Numbered from the stretch's first letter, positions 1-8,325 are shown. The stretch is DNA of 33,994 nt from Clostridiales bacterium DTU070 (GCA_001513105.1 LFSH01000051.1:1-33994), one strand, 5' to 3'. Numbers and translations: made by a program. The notes: generated by a model from the letters alone, not told the origin.

Positions 1-111
1 TATATCAGAGGTCTTTCCTTTTTTCTTATCTTTTTGTCACATATGTATTATCTTATATCAGTGAAAATCCGCACATATGGCAGCAGAAGCCGACAAACAT
101 GCACAAATTTA

Positions 112-140
112 TTGATTTAAACCTTAAGCTGTGTAATAAT
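112..140 (+). promoter_or_regulatory. Candidate sigma-A promoter for the MetRS-like gene
   Basis: TTGATT at 112-117 and AATAAT at 135-140 are separated by 17 bases, with TG at 132-133 forming an extended -10. The predicted start of transcription near 147 leaves a leader of roughly 90 bases. I see no T-box or other known riboswitch in that leader. Confidence 0.5.
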
Positions 141-235
141 AATTAAATAAAGCCGGGCAATTTTTACAATATGCCGTGCCTGTTTCAGGCTTTCATATAC
201 ATATTAAAAATCTGTCTTTGGTGTGAGATAAACAA

Positions 236-2320
236 ATGAGCAAAAGAGGGGATGATTTGCTTGGGGCAGAAATGAAGAACACGAATTTGAATAATACCAC
301 AGAAAATAAAAAGGATTGCAGGGATATGAACAGTAAGGCTTTTGAAAGACCTAAGTTTCCAAAAAGGGCTGTAATAACAGCAGGAATGCCTTATGGAAAC
401 AAGGAACTGCATCTTGGGCATATCGGTGGTGTTTTTATTCATGCCGATATGTTCGCACGGTTTATGCGGGATCGTATTGGAAAAGAGAATGTTATTTTTG
501 TTTCGGGTACCGACTGTTATGGTTCCCCGATAGTGGAGGATTACCGCCAGAAGGTTGAGAACGGCCTGTTTAAAGGTACCATTGACGAATTCGTTCAGCA
601 TAACCACGAGCTTCAGAAAGAGGTTCTGGACAATTATTACATTAATATAAATCTTTATGCGGCATCAAGTTTTGGTCCTGCCGCAGAGATCCACCGTGAG
701 TTTTCCGCAGAATTCATAAACAGGTTATATTCCAACGGTCACTTGATAAAACTGACCACATCCCAGTTCTATGACCCTGAGGTTGGTGCTTTTCTGAACG
801 GCAGGCAGGTAGTGGGCAAATGTCCCATTGAAGGCTGCCAGTCCGAAAAAGCCTACGCTGATGAGTGCGCGCTGGGGCATCAGTATATGCCCGCTGACCT
901 GATTGATCCGAAGAGTACTCTTACGGGCAAAAGACCCGAGATGAGGGATGTTACGAACTGGTATTTCAGGCTGGATGATTTCCGTGACCTTTTAATCCAG
1001 TGGGTAGAGAAACTTGAAAATGATGAAGGCACAAGAAAATTTGTTATTAAGAGCATAAAGGAATTCCTTGAGCCGCCGGTTATTTATGTAAAGAGAGAAT
1101 TCCTCGATACAGTGGAATCAATTAAGGGCAGCCTGCCCGACTACACCTTGATCGATGAGGGAAAATCCTCGGTTGTAATGTCTTTTGACTGCCTTGCGAA
1201 AAGGGAAAAAGCCTCATTGATACTCGCCGAAAACGGTGTGCGCTTCCGTACAGGTAAAACCCTTGTACCTTTCAGGCTTACCGGTAATGTGGAATGGGGG
1301 GTGCCTGCGCCCTGCATAGAAGGCCTTGACGGCCTGACACTGTGGGTTTGGCCTGAATCCCTTTGGGCACCGATATCCTTTACTATGACATATCTTTCGC
1401 TGAATAACGAAGACAGGAACAAGTGGAAGGAATGGTGGTGCTCGAAGGATGCACAGGTGTACCAGTTCCTTGGCGAGGACAACGTATACTTTTACGGTCC
1501 TGCTGAAATGGCAATGTTTATGGCACAGCAGGGCAGGGAACCTTCTCTTGAAGCGGCTGAGGGTGAACTACAGCTGCCGAAGCTGATTGTCAATAATCAT
1601 ATTCTGTTCCTTAACAAGAAAGCAAGCAGCAGCGGAGCGATAAAACCACCTTCAGCAAAGGATTTGCTTGATTATTACACTCCTGAACAGCTAAGGGCGC
1701 ATTTCCTTGGTTTAGGTCTTGGAATCAGGAGCGTGGGGTTCCAGCCGAAACCGTTTAATCCTGCTGCCCAGGAGAAGGACAGCGATCCTGTTCTGAAAGA
1801 AGGAAACCTGCTTACCAACGTATTCAACCGGGCAGTAAGGTCCTGTTTCTATACAGCCCAGAAATACAGCGACGGGAAAGTACCAGTAAGGGAAATCAGT
1901 GAAGATGTTGTGAAAGAGACTAATGAGACTATCCTCGAATATGAAAGGCTGATGTCCAGGTTCGAATTCCACCAGGTTATGAACCTTATGGATACCTATA
2001 TCCGGAATATGAACAAGTACTGGTCAAAAATGATCCGGGAAGCAGAAACTGAAAATAATGATGACTTAAGGCTGCAGGTACTGGCGGATACTTTCCATAT
2101 GGTCCGTACGGCGGCTGTTCTTGTGCATCCTATTGCTCCGATCGGAACCGAAATGATAAGGGAATACCTTAATGTTGGCGAAGAGCTCTGGAGCTGGGAC
2201 AGGATATTCGACCCGATATATTCCTTCATGGACAACCCCGAAGAACACAAACTGAAATTCCTTGAACCAAGGGTTGACTTCTTTAAAAAGCATCCAAGCC
2301 AGATCAGCCAGTACGAGTAA
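236..2320 (+). CDS. Methionyl-tRNA synthetase-like class I tRNA ligase (divergent)
   Basis: Cytoplasmic class I aminoacyl-tRNA synthetase fold most like MetRS, which charges tRNA-Met using ATP. The N-terminal nucleotide-binding motif AGMPYGN...HLGHIGG lies at about residues 50-65. A Cys/His knuckle (KCPIEGC...DECALGHQ) near residues 193-215 sits where MetRS carries its zinc site. The KMSKS position reads K-A-S-S-S-G (residues 462-467), so the second, normally catalytic lysine is serine. The C-terminal half is helical, as in the anticodon-binding domain. Length (694 aa) is at the upper end for MetRS. The start is uncertain: ATG 236 follows a weak GGTGTGAG, while in-frame ATGs at 272 and 326 would trim a poorly conserved-looking lysine/asparagine-rich leader. 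It could be the sole MetRS or a paralogue with another role. A strong terminator follows at once, so it appears monocistronic. Confidence 0.8.
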   Translation: MSKRGDDLLGAEMKNTNLNNTTENKKDCRDMNSKAFERPKFPKRAVITAGMPYGNKELHLGHIGGVFIHADMFARFMRDRIGKENVIFVSGTDCYGSPIVEDYRQKVENGLFKGTIDEFVQHNHELQKEVLDNYYININLYAASSFGPAAEIHREFSAEFINRLYSNGHLIKLTTSQFYDPEVGAFLNGRQVVGKCPIEGCQSEKAYADECALGHQYMPADLIDPKSTLTGKRPEMRDVTNWYFRLDDFRDLLIQWVEKLENDEGTRKFVIKSIKEFLEPPVIYVKREFLDTVESIKGSLPDYTLIDEGKSSVVMSFDCLAKREKASLILAENGVRFRTGKTLVPFRLTGNVEWGVPAPCIEGLDGLTLWVWPESLWAPISFTMTYLSLNNEDRNKWKEWWCSKDAQVYQFLGEDNVYFYGPAEMAMFMAQQGREPSLEAAEGELQLPKLIVNNHILFLNKKASSSGAIKPPSAKDLLDYYTPEQLRAHFLGLGLGIRSVGFQPKPFNPAAQEKDSDPVLKEGNLLTNVFNRAVRSCFYTAQKYSDGKVPVREISEDVVKETNETILEYERLMSRFEFHQVMNLMDTYIRNMNKYWSKMIREAETENNDDLRLQVLADTFHMVRTAAVLVHPIAPIGTEMIREYLNVGEELWSWDRIFDPIYSFMDNPEEHKLKFLEPRVDFFKKHPSQISQYE

Positions 2321-2335
2321 TGTAAATACCAGTAA

Positions 2336-2363
2336 GGGTGGAGGGAGACTCCACCCTTTTTTT
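2336..2363 (+). terminator. Rho-independent terminator after the MetRS-like gene
   Basis: Perfect 8-bp stem GGGTGGAG (2336-2343) with CTCCACCC (2349-2356), five-base loop, then seven T residues. Confidence 0.93.
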
Positions 2364-2403
2364 ATAGAAAAAAATGGAATTGGTTGTCCAAATACCTTAA
2401 CAC

Positions 2404-2432
2404 TTACATTATTTTTAATTTTATGATAAAAT
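2404..2432 (+). promoter_or_regulatory. Candidate promoter for the CarD-like gene
   Basis: TTACAT at 2404-2409, a 17-base spacer, and TAAAAT at 2427-2432, with TG at 2424-2425 giving an extended -10. Confidence 0.55.
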
Positions 2433-2507
2433 AGAAATATAGTTCAGACACTGTTTTTGTGTTAAGTAGTCTTTTTGGCTGTTCATATACAGGTTAAGGA
2501 GGAAATT

Positions 2508-3002
2508 ATGTTCAAGGTTAACGACTATGTGATTTATAATTCAATGGGGGTTTATCAGATTATAGACATTAGGGAAGAGAAGGATATTAATGACAACAAT
2601 ACGGAGTACTATGTTCTGAAACCGGTCTATGGCAATAATCTCACGATTAAAACTCCTGTAAACAATACAAAGGTCTTTATGAGAGAAATCCTGAAAAAAG
2701 AGGAAGTGCTGTCATTGATAGAATCATTGCCGGAACAGGAAACTGTATGGATCGAAGACGACAGGAAGAGGAACGAGACATTCAGGGCTTCCCTCAAAAC
2801 AGGCGACAGCGGGGAATGGGTAAAACTTATCAAGACCATATATCTTGAAAAACAGAAGAAATCTGCAGATGGAAAGAAATTAATGAAGGCCGATGAGGAT
2901 ATCATGAGAATTGCCGAAAAGAATCTTTGTGAAGAGTTCGCGGTGGCATTAAACATTGAACCCGAAGAAGTTGTTTCGTATATACTGGAACATGTGTCGT
3001 GA
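2508..3002 (+). CDS. CarD-like (CdnL/TRCF RNAP-interaction domain) transcriptional regulator
   Basis: Predicted cytoplasmic RNA-polymerase-binding regulator of 164 aa. The first ~60 residues (MFKVNDYVIYNSMGVYQI..., then ...YYVLKPVYGNNLTIKTPV) match the Tudor-like domain shared by CarD/CdnL and TRCF, which in that family contacts the beta subunit and stabilises open complexes. The remainder is charged and helical, like the CarD C-terminal DNA-binding region. Length fits the family (about 160 aa). ATG 2508 is chosen because AAGGAGGAA lies just upstream; a longer in-frame opening at 2475 has no such site. The gene has its own promoter and terminator and appears to stand alone. Which promoters it acts on cannot be read from sequence. 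Confidence 0.88.
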   Translation: MFKVNDYVIYNSMGVYQIIDIREEKDINDNNTEYYVLKPVYGNNLTIKTPVNNTKVFMREILKKEEVLSLIESLPEQETVWIEDDRKRNETFRASLKTGDSGEWVKLIKTIYLEKQKKSADGKKLMKADEDIMRIAEKNLCEEFAVALNIEPEEVVSYILEHVS

Positions 3003-3042
3003 GCGGTGCAGGATGTTTATCTTATATACAGGAACAATAAAA

Positions 3043-3075
3043 GGCCGGGAGACAATACAGTCTTCCGGCCTTTTT
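3043..3075. terminator. Bidirectional terminator between convergent genes
   Basis: An 11-bp stem (3043-3053 with 3060-3070, one G.T pair) has a six-base loop and five T residues at 3071-3075. On the minus strand the same stem is followed by TTTTATT, so it can also serve the chemoreceptor gene that converges on it. Confidence 0.9.
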
Positions 3076-3085
3076 ACTGTTTGAA

Positions 3086-5188
3086 TCAGGTCTTGAAAAT
3101 ACTGATGGCTTCTTTCATCCTGTTGGCAGCTTCTCCAAGTTCCTTTGCCAATGTGTTCAGGTGCTCAATACTTGCCAGCTGCTCTTCGGTAGAGGCGTTG
3201 GCTTCCTCGGATGATGCGGCAGTCTCCTGCGATATTGCAGAAATATTATGAATGGATGACAGGGATTCTACTTTGCAGTTGTTCATTTCTTCAGTATCTT
3301 TTCTTATTTCTTCTATCTTTTCAGCAAGCGCCTGCATCGACAAAGTGATTTTCTTGAAAATCTCGATGGTGTTATTGACTTCTTCGTTCTGTAACTTCAA
3401 TGCGCTTTCCATATCAACAGAGCGCTGCACGGTTATTTCGGTCTGTTTCTGCGTATTCTTGATTATTGACGAGATTTCCTTTGTGGCTGTCATTGACTGC
3501 TCTGCAAGTTTTCTGACCTCGTCGGCAACAACAGCGAAACCGCGGCCTGATTCACCGGCCCTGGCAGCCTCTATTGTGGCATTCAATGCGAGCAGGTTGG
3601 TTTGATCGGCAATTGAGCGGATTACATTAACAATCTTACCGATTGATTTTGAATGCTCTTCGAGGGTATGTATGTCACTTGTTATCGCATTGGTATTCTC
3701 TGTTGTTTCAATCGTTCTCTTTTCAAGGTTTTCCACCGTGGACAGGCCCTGGCTTGTAATATCCATGGCTTCTTTCGACAATAGGTCGATCCTGTCTGCA
3801 GCGTCCGATACCTTGTTTATTATTGTTGCAAGCCTGTCCATCAGGCCGACGCTTTCTTCAACATTGCTGGCCTGCTCTGATGCACCTGTTGCAATTTCCT
3901 GTATTGCAATGGTTATATCTTTTGAAACCTCAGACACATACTCTGTTGTTGATGTTACTACTGAGGCGGATTCAGCCACCTTGCCCGAGATTTCCATCGT
4001 ATTTGCAATCAGGTTCCGTGTATTGGAGACCATTGTGTTAATTGCTCTTGCCAGAAGGCCAAGTTCATCCTTCCTCCTTGACGTGAACTGAACGGTCAAA
4101 TCACCGGAGGCTGCCTGCCTGGCATTGTTTATAATCCTGTTTATTGTTCTGCCCATACCAATTGATATATACAGCCCTACGCAGATGGCAAACACCGATC
4201 CTGCAGCTACCAGGATCACCGTCCACATAAGGATGTTGTTTGTTGCCTCCATAAGGACGCTCATTGGAATAAGGGATATCAGCAGGTATCCTGAATTGCC
4301 GATATAAGTGTATGTTAACAGGTGTTCATGGCCGTTATAGTCTACATATCTTGATCCTTCTTCAACATCATCTGCTGCCAGGATTTCTTTTATAAAGTCC
4401 AGCTCATAAAGCCAGTCCATTTGCTGCTCATCATCCCCTGCATATGAGTTCGAAGACGAAATAACCCTTCTATCGGGGCTTAGAAGATGATATTCACCCT
4501 GGCTGCCTTCAGCAAGCTGGTTCAGCAGATCCTCAATGCTCTTCAGCCTGATATCTATGAAAAGATAGCCCACTGTTTTGGCAGTGTAGACGTTTCTGAT
4601 ACTACGGGCTACAGAAATTGCATAACTAACATTGTCCAGGCGGTTTGACATGTTCTCGTCAAGGTAATCATGCCGGCCGACGTATACTAACTGGCCTGCC
4701 TTTTCGGTAATCCTTTTGGTCAGCTCGTCCTCAAGAAAGGCCTGGTAATCGAGATCACCCAAGTAATAGGTGGATGTATAAATTGACTTTTTATTATCGG
4801 TTACAATGCAGATGTCGGAAATAAAATCATATGTAAAAACTATGTTTGATATGGTACTGGACAAATTATTTTTAGTTTCAATTGATTCCAGAATATCCAT
4901 TGTATCAGTGGACAAATAATCCTGCAGATCCTTGTTGGCAAAAAGTTGTGTTGAAGTGGCCTCTATATTCGAAAACATCAGTTCAAGATAGTTCTGTGTC
5001 TGCCTGAAGGTATCCATCGTGGAAGATTCTGCCTTTTCCCTCAGGGCTTCTTTTGAAATATTATAGGAAGCATATCCTAACAGGATAACCGGAATAACTG
5101 TCAGGATGAATGCAGTCAGAAGTTTAGTACGGATGGTTTTGATGCCTAATGATTTAAATCTGGATGTTAGTTTTTGCAAGACCTTCAT
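3086..5188 (-). CDS. Methyl-accepting chemotaxis protein (transmembrane chemoreceptor)
   Basis: Membrane chemoreceptor of 700 aa that would signal to CheA/CheW. Order of parts: first membrane segment at about residues 20-42 ([19 protein letters not shown]); a ~270-residue extracytoplasmic sensor resembling double-Cache domains; second membrane segment at about 316-345; HAMP linker near 349-395 (...[16 protein letters not shown]); and a coiled-coil signalling domain whose hairpin tip ([20 protein letters not shown]) lies near residues 528-550. The ligand is unknown. ATG 5188 is preferred because an AGGGGA-type site precedes it and the lysine/arginine-rich start leads into the membrane segment; an upstream in-frame start at 5344 would add 52 residues that look like leader sequence. 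It faces the pyrophosphatase gene back to back. Confidence 0.93.
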   Translation of the reverse strand: MKVLQKLTSRFKSLGIKTIRTKLLTAFILTVIPVILLGYASYNISKEALREKAESSTMDTFRQTQNYLELMFSNIEATSTQLFANKDLQDYLSTDTMDILESIETKNNLSSTISNIVFTYDFISDICIVTDNKKSIYTSTYYLGDLDYQAFLEDELTKRITEKAGQLVYVGRHDYLDENMSNRLDNVSYAISVARSIRNVYTAKTVGYLFIDIRLKSIEDLLNQLAEGSQGEYHLLSPDRRVISSSNSYAGDDEQQMDWLYELDFIKEILAADDVEEGSRYVDYNGHEHLLTYTYIGNSGYLLISLIPMSVLMEATNNILMWTVILVAAGSVFAICVGLYISIGMGRTINRIINNARQAASGDLTVQFTSRRKDELGLLARAINTMVSNTRNLIANTMEISGKVAESASVVTSTTEYVSEVSKDITIAIQEIATGASEQASNVEESVGLMDRLATIINKVSDAADRIDLLSKEAMDITSQGLSTVENLEKRTIETTENTNAITSDIHTLEEHSKSIGKIVNVIRSIADQTNLLALNATIEAARAGESGRGFAVVADEVRKLAEQSMTATKEISSIIKNTQKQTEITVQRSVDMESALKLQNEEVNNTIEIFKKITLSMQALAEKIEEIRKDTEEMNNCKVESLSSIHNISAISQETAASSEEANASTEEQLASIEHLNTLAKELGEAANRMKEAISIFKT

Positions 5189-5345
5189 GGTTCCCCTACC
5201 CCTATCCTTCAACTTAACATTATATACTTTTATTATATCGACAATCCAGTACACGGATTTTAAGGTGTGGGAAATGCTTAAATATCTTTGTATCCTGAAA
5301 ATATCAGCATCCTTTACCTTAACTTCATATCGATACGTCAACAAT

Positions 5346-5354
5346 ATTATAACA
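5346..5354 (-). promoter_or_regulatory. Extended -10 element, candidate chemoreceptor promoter
   Basis: On the minus strand TGT followed directly by TATAAT (positions 5354 down to 5346). No good -35 is visible, which is tolerated with an extended -10. Confidence 0.4.
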
Positions 5355-5484
5355 TAAAAATGCGAACTGGAATACTTTACTTAAAAATGCATGGTAATCG
5401 TTTTAAGTTAATAGCTAAAAAATTGCTGAAAGCCGTGAACACACGCGGCAAAAAAATATAACACCGATATACCGTTATACGGGT

Positions 5485-5512
5485 TTGACAGAGGCTTTTT
5501 ATTCTGTATAAT
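5485..5512 (+). promoter_or_regulatory. Strong sigma-A promoter for ppa
   Basis: Perfect TTGACA (5485-5490) and perfect TATAAT (5507-5512) with a 16-base spacer, about 50 bases upstream of the ppa ATG. Confidence 0.88.
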
Positions 5513-5566
5513 AAAATAACCGGAGCAATTACCAGAAAAAGATTATTCGGAAAGGTGGCACTCGGC

Positions 5567-6106
5567 ATGAATATCTGGCATGATATTGATCCCAAGGAAG
5601 TAAAAGCTGATGAGTTTATGGTTGTAATAGAAATTCCTGCGGGAAGCAAGAAAAAGTATGAGATGGACAAACGAACCGGCCTTCTTGTGCTGGACAGGAT
5701 TCTTCATACGTCTACCCATTACCCTGCAAACTACGGTTTTATCCCCAGGACCTATGCCGAAGACAAGGATCCCCTTGATGTGCTGGTTTTGTCAAGTGAA
5801 TCGCTGGATCCGATGATTATGGTGAAATGCTATCCGATTGGCGTGGTGAGGATGGTGGACGGGGAGGATCATGATGATAAGATAATCGCCATACCGCTGA
5901 AAGATCCGACATGGAATTTTTACAGGGACATCGAAAGTCTCCCGCCGCATATATCCAACGAGATATCCCATTTTTTCGAAGTGTATAAAAGTCTTGAAAA
6001 TAAAGTATCTGCAGCAATTGAAGTGCTTGGTCCCGAACATGCAAAGGCTGTGATAGGCGAGGCCATAAACTTGTATGAAAAGCATTTTTGCGGCAAACTG
6101 TTTTAG
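5567..6106 (+). CDS. ppa: Inorganic pyrophosphatase, soluble family I
   Basis: Cytoplasmic, Mg-dependent enzyme hydrolysing pyrophosphate to phosphate, which pulls biosynthetic reactions forward. The 179-aa length matches bacterial family I enzymes. Family hallmarks are visible: VVIEIPAGSKKKYEMDK near the N-terminus (substrate-binding Lys), HYPANYGFIPRTYAEDKDPLDVLVL around residues 50-75 with the metal-binding DxDPxD core, and the later PLKDP...FYRDIESLP...EISHFFEVYKSLE segment. ATG 5567 is chosen because AAGGTGG sits 8 bases upstream; GTG 5555 overlaps that site and is unlikely. A consensus promoter precedes it. No canonical T-tract terminator follows; instead the first of two repeated long hairpins starts about 45 bases after the stop. 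Confidence 0.96.
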   Translation: MNIWHDIDPKEVKADEFMVVIEIPAGSKKKYEMDKRTGLLVLDRILHTSTHYPANYGFIPRTYAEDKDPLDVLVLSSESLDPMIMVKCYPIGVVRMVDGEDHDDKIIAIPLKDPTWNFYRDIESLPPHISNEISHFFEVYKSLENKVSAAIEVLGPEHAKAVIGEAINLYEKHFCGKLF

Positions 6107-6151
6107 GATGTCTTCAGGCGCACCTTTCTTAACACCCCGAACCGAACCGTC

Positions 6152-6251
6152 GAAAGTTTCCTCGCATTGTACGATAGCTACAAACACTTGATCAGTAAAT
6201 AAAAGATATCGTGAGAATGCTCGGAAACAGCCGCTGCGTTTGCAAGAGCTG
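6152..6251 (+). repeat. Hairpin repeat, copy 1
   Basis: Gap-free match to 6381-6480; I count 81 of 100 identical. It folds into a long stem: GTTTCC (6156-6161) with GGAAAC (6223-6228), GCATT with AATGC, and ACGATA with TATCGT, closing a loop of about 30 bases. No T-tract follows. Strand is given as that of ppa; an element acting as DNA would have no defined strand. Confidence 0.75.
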
Positions 6252-6380
6252 GGCAGTTCAGCTTAGGTAAGCCGAAACTCGCAGAAATGCTAAAAATAAA
6301 TAAAGTATGAAGCATTTTTGCTCAAACAGTCGGCTTGCTTGTCCTCGCTCTGACTGCGCATTTCTATGCTGCACTCCGCT

Positions 6381-6480
6381 GAAAGTTTCCTTGCATTGCA
6401 CGGTATCTTCAAACAGTTGACCTGTATAGAAAAGCTATCGTGCGAATGAACGGAAACAGCCGCTTTATTTGCAGGAGCCG
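6381..6480 (+). repeat. Hairpin repeat, copy 2
   Basis: Second copy of the element. Outer stem GTTTCC/GGAAAC is unchanged. The inner stem is GCACGGTA with TATCGTGC (8 bp, one G.T), and CATT/AATG lies between. Differences from copy 1 inside the stem mostly keep pairing: a T.G pair becomes C-G and an A-T pair becomes G.T. Confidence 0.75.
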
Positions 6481-6559
6481 GCGGGTGGCAGCCGGTACAG
6501 GATGAAACCTGGATAAAATGATTATAAAAGAACAGTATCCGGTGAAAAGTCTTAAAGCG

Positions 6560-6589
6560 TTGACAACGAAGACAAATTCGTGCAATAAT
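6560..6589 (+). promoter_or_regulatory. Promoter of the ABC-F leader transcript
   Basis: TTGACA at 6560-6565, an 18-base spacer, and AATAAT at 6584-6589 preceded by TG at 6581-6582 (extended -10). Transcription would begin near 6596, leaving a leader of about 255 bases before the ABC-F start. Confidence 0.7.
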
Positions 6590-6621
6590 TAAACAGATCA
6601 TTTATGAAATGAGGTGTGACA

Positions 6622-6636
6622 ATGTGTTCAAAGTAA
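6622..6636 (+). CDS. Putative leader peptide MCSK
   Basis: ATG-TGT-TCA-AAG-TAA, preceded by GAGGTG five bases upstream, about 26 bases after the predicted transcription start. Its place at the head of an attenuator suggests a ribosome-stalling leader peptide. No homology can be judged at this length. Confidence 0.45.
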   Translation: MCSK

Positions 6637-6790
6637 TCTCAAATTAACTGATAAACTTAAAATAGTCTGTTCAGGGACTATTCTGTTGTCGGAATTTGGA
6701 TTACTTTACCGGTAATGCCGGTTGTAAATTGTTGCGCTTATTTTTATATATGTGACATATGCATATCTTTTGTCATACAGCCCAACTGTC

Positions 6791-6840
6791 AATCCATTTC
6801 CGACGGCTATTCATCACGGGAGAATGGATTTTTTTATTTT
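6791..6840 (+). terminator. Conditional terminator (attenuator) before the ABC-F gene
   Basis: AATCCATT (6791-6798) pairs with AATGGATT (6823-6830); three more pairs extend the stem inward past one bulge. Seven T residues and a further ATTTT follow, ending just before the AGGAGG ribosome binding site. A full terminator between promoter and start codon is characteristic of regulated read-through. Confidence 0.8.
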
Positions 6841-6852
6841 CAGGAGGGTGTT

Positions 6853-8325
6853 ATGTCATTAATAAGTGTTTCGAATCTCACATTCTGCTATGAAGGCAGT
6901 TATGACAATATATTTGAAAATGTTTCATTTCAGATTGATACGGACTGGAAACTGGGATTTATAGGCAGGAACGGCCGTGGAAAAACCACTTTTCTTAACC
7001 TTCTGCTTGGCAGGTATGAATATCGGGGGAGTATCAGTGCAGGCGTTAACTTTGAATACTTTCCCTATGCCGTTGATGACAAGTCCCAGCTGACAATTGA
7101 CGTTGTTGATTCCGTCGGAGGCAATTTTCAGCTTTGGGAAGTACAGCGCGAGCTGTCGAAACTGGATGTATCGGAAGATGTTTTATACCGTCCCTTTGAG
7201 ACGCTCAGCAACGGGGAACAGACAAAAGTCCTCCTTGCTGCGCTGTTTTTGAAGGAAAACAGTTTTCTGCTGATTGATGAGCCTACCAACCATCTTGACG
7301 TTGAGGCAAGGGAACTTGTGGCGGAATACCTGAACTCGAAAAAAGGTTTCATCCTGGTATCACACGACAGGGCTTTTCTTGATTCATGCGTTGATCATAT
7401 CCTGTCGATCAACAGGGCGAATATAGAAGTTCAGAGCGGTAACTTCTCAACTTGGTATTATAATAAGCAGCTTAAAGATAGTTTCGAACTGAAAACGAAC
7501 CAGAAGCTGAAGAAGGAAATCAAAAGGCTTGAAGGGGCCGCAAGACAAAGGGCAGACTGGTCGTATAAAGTTGAAGCGACGAAAATAGGAAACCATGTAT
7601 ATGACAGGGGATATGTCGGGCATCTTGCCGCAAAGATGATGAAGCGGTCAAAGGCTATTGAGCGAAGACAGAAGAATATGATAGAGGAAAAGTCGAAGCT
7701 CCTGAAAAACATTGAAAAGGCCGAGCCTCTTAAGATTGCAACCGCCGCACACCATGCCGGAAGGCTTGTTGAACTTAAGGATGTTTCACTGTTTTATGGA
7801 ACCAGGAAAGTCTGTGAAAATGTTTCGTTCACGATTGAACAGGGAGACAGGATTGCATTATGGGGCAGGAACGGGTCGGGCAAGAGCAGCATAATTAAAC
7901 TGATTTGCGGTGAGAAAATAGACTACACCGGAGATTTTTACAAGGCGGCAAATCTTAAAATATCTTATGTACCGCAGGATACTTCATTCCTGAAGGGCAG
8001 CCTGAACGATTATGCCGAACGGAACAATATCGACATAAGCCTTTTCCTGGCAATACTTCGTAAACTTGATTTTGAACGGGTACAGTTCGAAAAGGACATG
8101 TCGGATTTCAGTGCTGGGCAGAAGAAGAAGGTATTAATCGCACGCAGCCTGTGCGAGAATGCCAACCTGTTCGTATGGGATGAACCTTTGAACTACATTG
8201 ACATCCTGTCAAGAATGCAGATTGAAGAGCTGCTCACCGAGTACCGGCCGACAATCCTTTTTGTGGAGCATGATATATCCTTCTGTGAGAATATAGCAAC
8301 AAAGATTGTGAGGCTGCAGGCATAA
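6853..8325 (+). CDS. ABC-F ribosomal protection protein (Lsa/Vga/CplR-like)
   Basis: Soluble tandem ATPase of 490 aa with no membrane segments, the ABC-F layout. First cassette: Walker A GRNGRGKTT at about residue 38, signature LSNGEQ near 118, Walker B LLIDEPTNHLD near 140. A charged helical linker (about 225-315) corresponds to the antibiotic-resistance domain. Second cassette: GRNGSGKSS near 338, signature FSAGQKKK near 419, and a degenerate Walker B LFVWDEPLNYID. Family members bind the ribosomal E site and dislodge lincosamides, pleuromutilins and streptogramin A from the 50S subunit. The drug range here is unknown. ATG 6853 follows AGGAGG; an earlier in-frame ATG at 6715 lies within the leader. 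The attenuator upstream supports an antibiotic-inducible role. Confidence 0.9.
   Translation: MSLISVSNLTFCYEGSYDNIFENVSFQIDTDWKLGFIGRNGRGKTTFLNLLLGRYEYRGSISAGVNFEYFPYAVDDKSQLTIDVVDSVGGNFQLWEVQRELSKLDVSEDVLYRPFETLSNGEQTKVLLAALFLKENSFLLIDEPTNHLDVEARELVAEYLNSKKGFILVSHDRAFLDSCVDHILSINRANIEVQSGNFSTWYYNKQLKDSFELKTNQKLKKEIKRLEGAARQRADWSYKVEATKIGNHVYDRGYVGHLAAKMMKRSKAIERRQKNMIEEKSKLLKNIEKAEPLKIATAAHHAGRLVELKDVSLFYGTRKVCENVSFTIEQGDRIALWGRNGSGKSSIIKLICGEKIDYTGDFYKAANLKISYVPQDTSFLKGSLNDYAERNNIDISLFLAILRKLDFERVQFEKDMSDFSAGQKKKVLIARSLCENANLFVWDEPLNYIDILSRMQIEELLTEYRPTILFVEHDISFCENIATKIVRLQA

Larger units (their letters stand above)
5189..5566. other. Divergent intergenic region between chemoreceptor and ppa
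   Basis: This 378-base stretch has no convincing gene on either strand. It holds the ppa promoter (5485-5512) and at least one possible minus-strand promoter for the chemoreceptor. Two further AT-rich TATAAT-like boxes on the minus strand (5219-5224 and 5232-5237) have poor -35 partners. The chemoreceptor leader would be about 150 bases if the upstream box is used. Confidence 0.6.
6107..6595. other. Non-coding stretch after ppa with a duplicated hairpin element
   Basis: No protein gene is supported here; a 103-codon opening on the minus strand lacks a ribosome binding site and family resemblance. The region contains two colinear ~100-base repeats offset by 229 bases. Weaker similarity extends upstream: bases 6074-6099, covering the last codons of ppa, resemble 6305-6327, sharing TATGA...AGCATTTTTGC...CAAAC. 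This suggests a ~230-base tandem duplication that began inside ppa and then decayed. Confidence 0.65.
6596..6852 (+). promoter_or_regulatory. Attenuator leader of the ABC-F gene
   Basis: Leader with a four-codon ORF (6622-6636), a hairpin AATAGTC (6661-6667) with GACTATT (6676-6682), a small ACCGG/CCGGT hairpin (6708-6722), and a terminator at 6791-6840. Bases 6691-6702 (GGAATTTGGATT) can pair with 6791-6801, the left arm of the terminator, as 4+6 base pairs around a small internal loop, and would act as anti-terminator. ABC-F resistance genes in Firmicutes are often induced this way: a drug-stalled ribosome on a short ORF changes leader folding. The assignment here is inference from fold and position. 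Confidence 0.65.

Noticed and set aside
141-235. T-box leader before the MetRS-like gene
   Set aside because: No T-box consensus, specifier stem or terminator is present in the short leader.
185-607. 140-codon minus-strand frame
   Set aside because: Lies opposite the 5' end of the MetRS-like gene; no ribosome binding site and no family resemblance.
6290-6601. 103-codon minus-strand frame over the second hairpin repeat
   Set aside because: Composition is not protein-like, there is no start signal, and it crosses the hairpin repeat that explains the sequence better.
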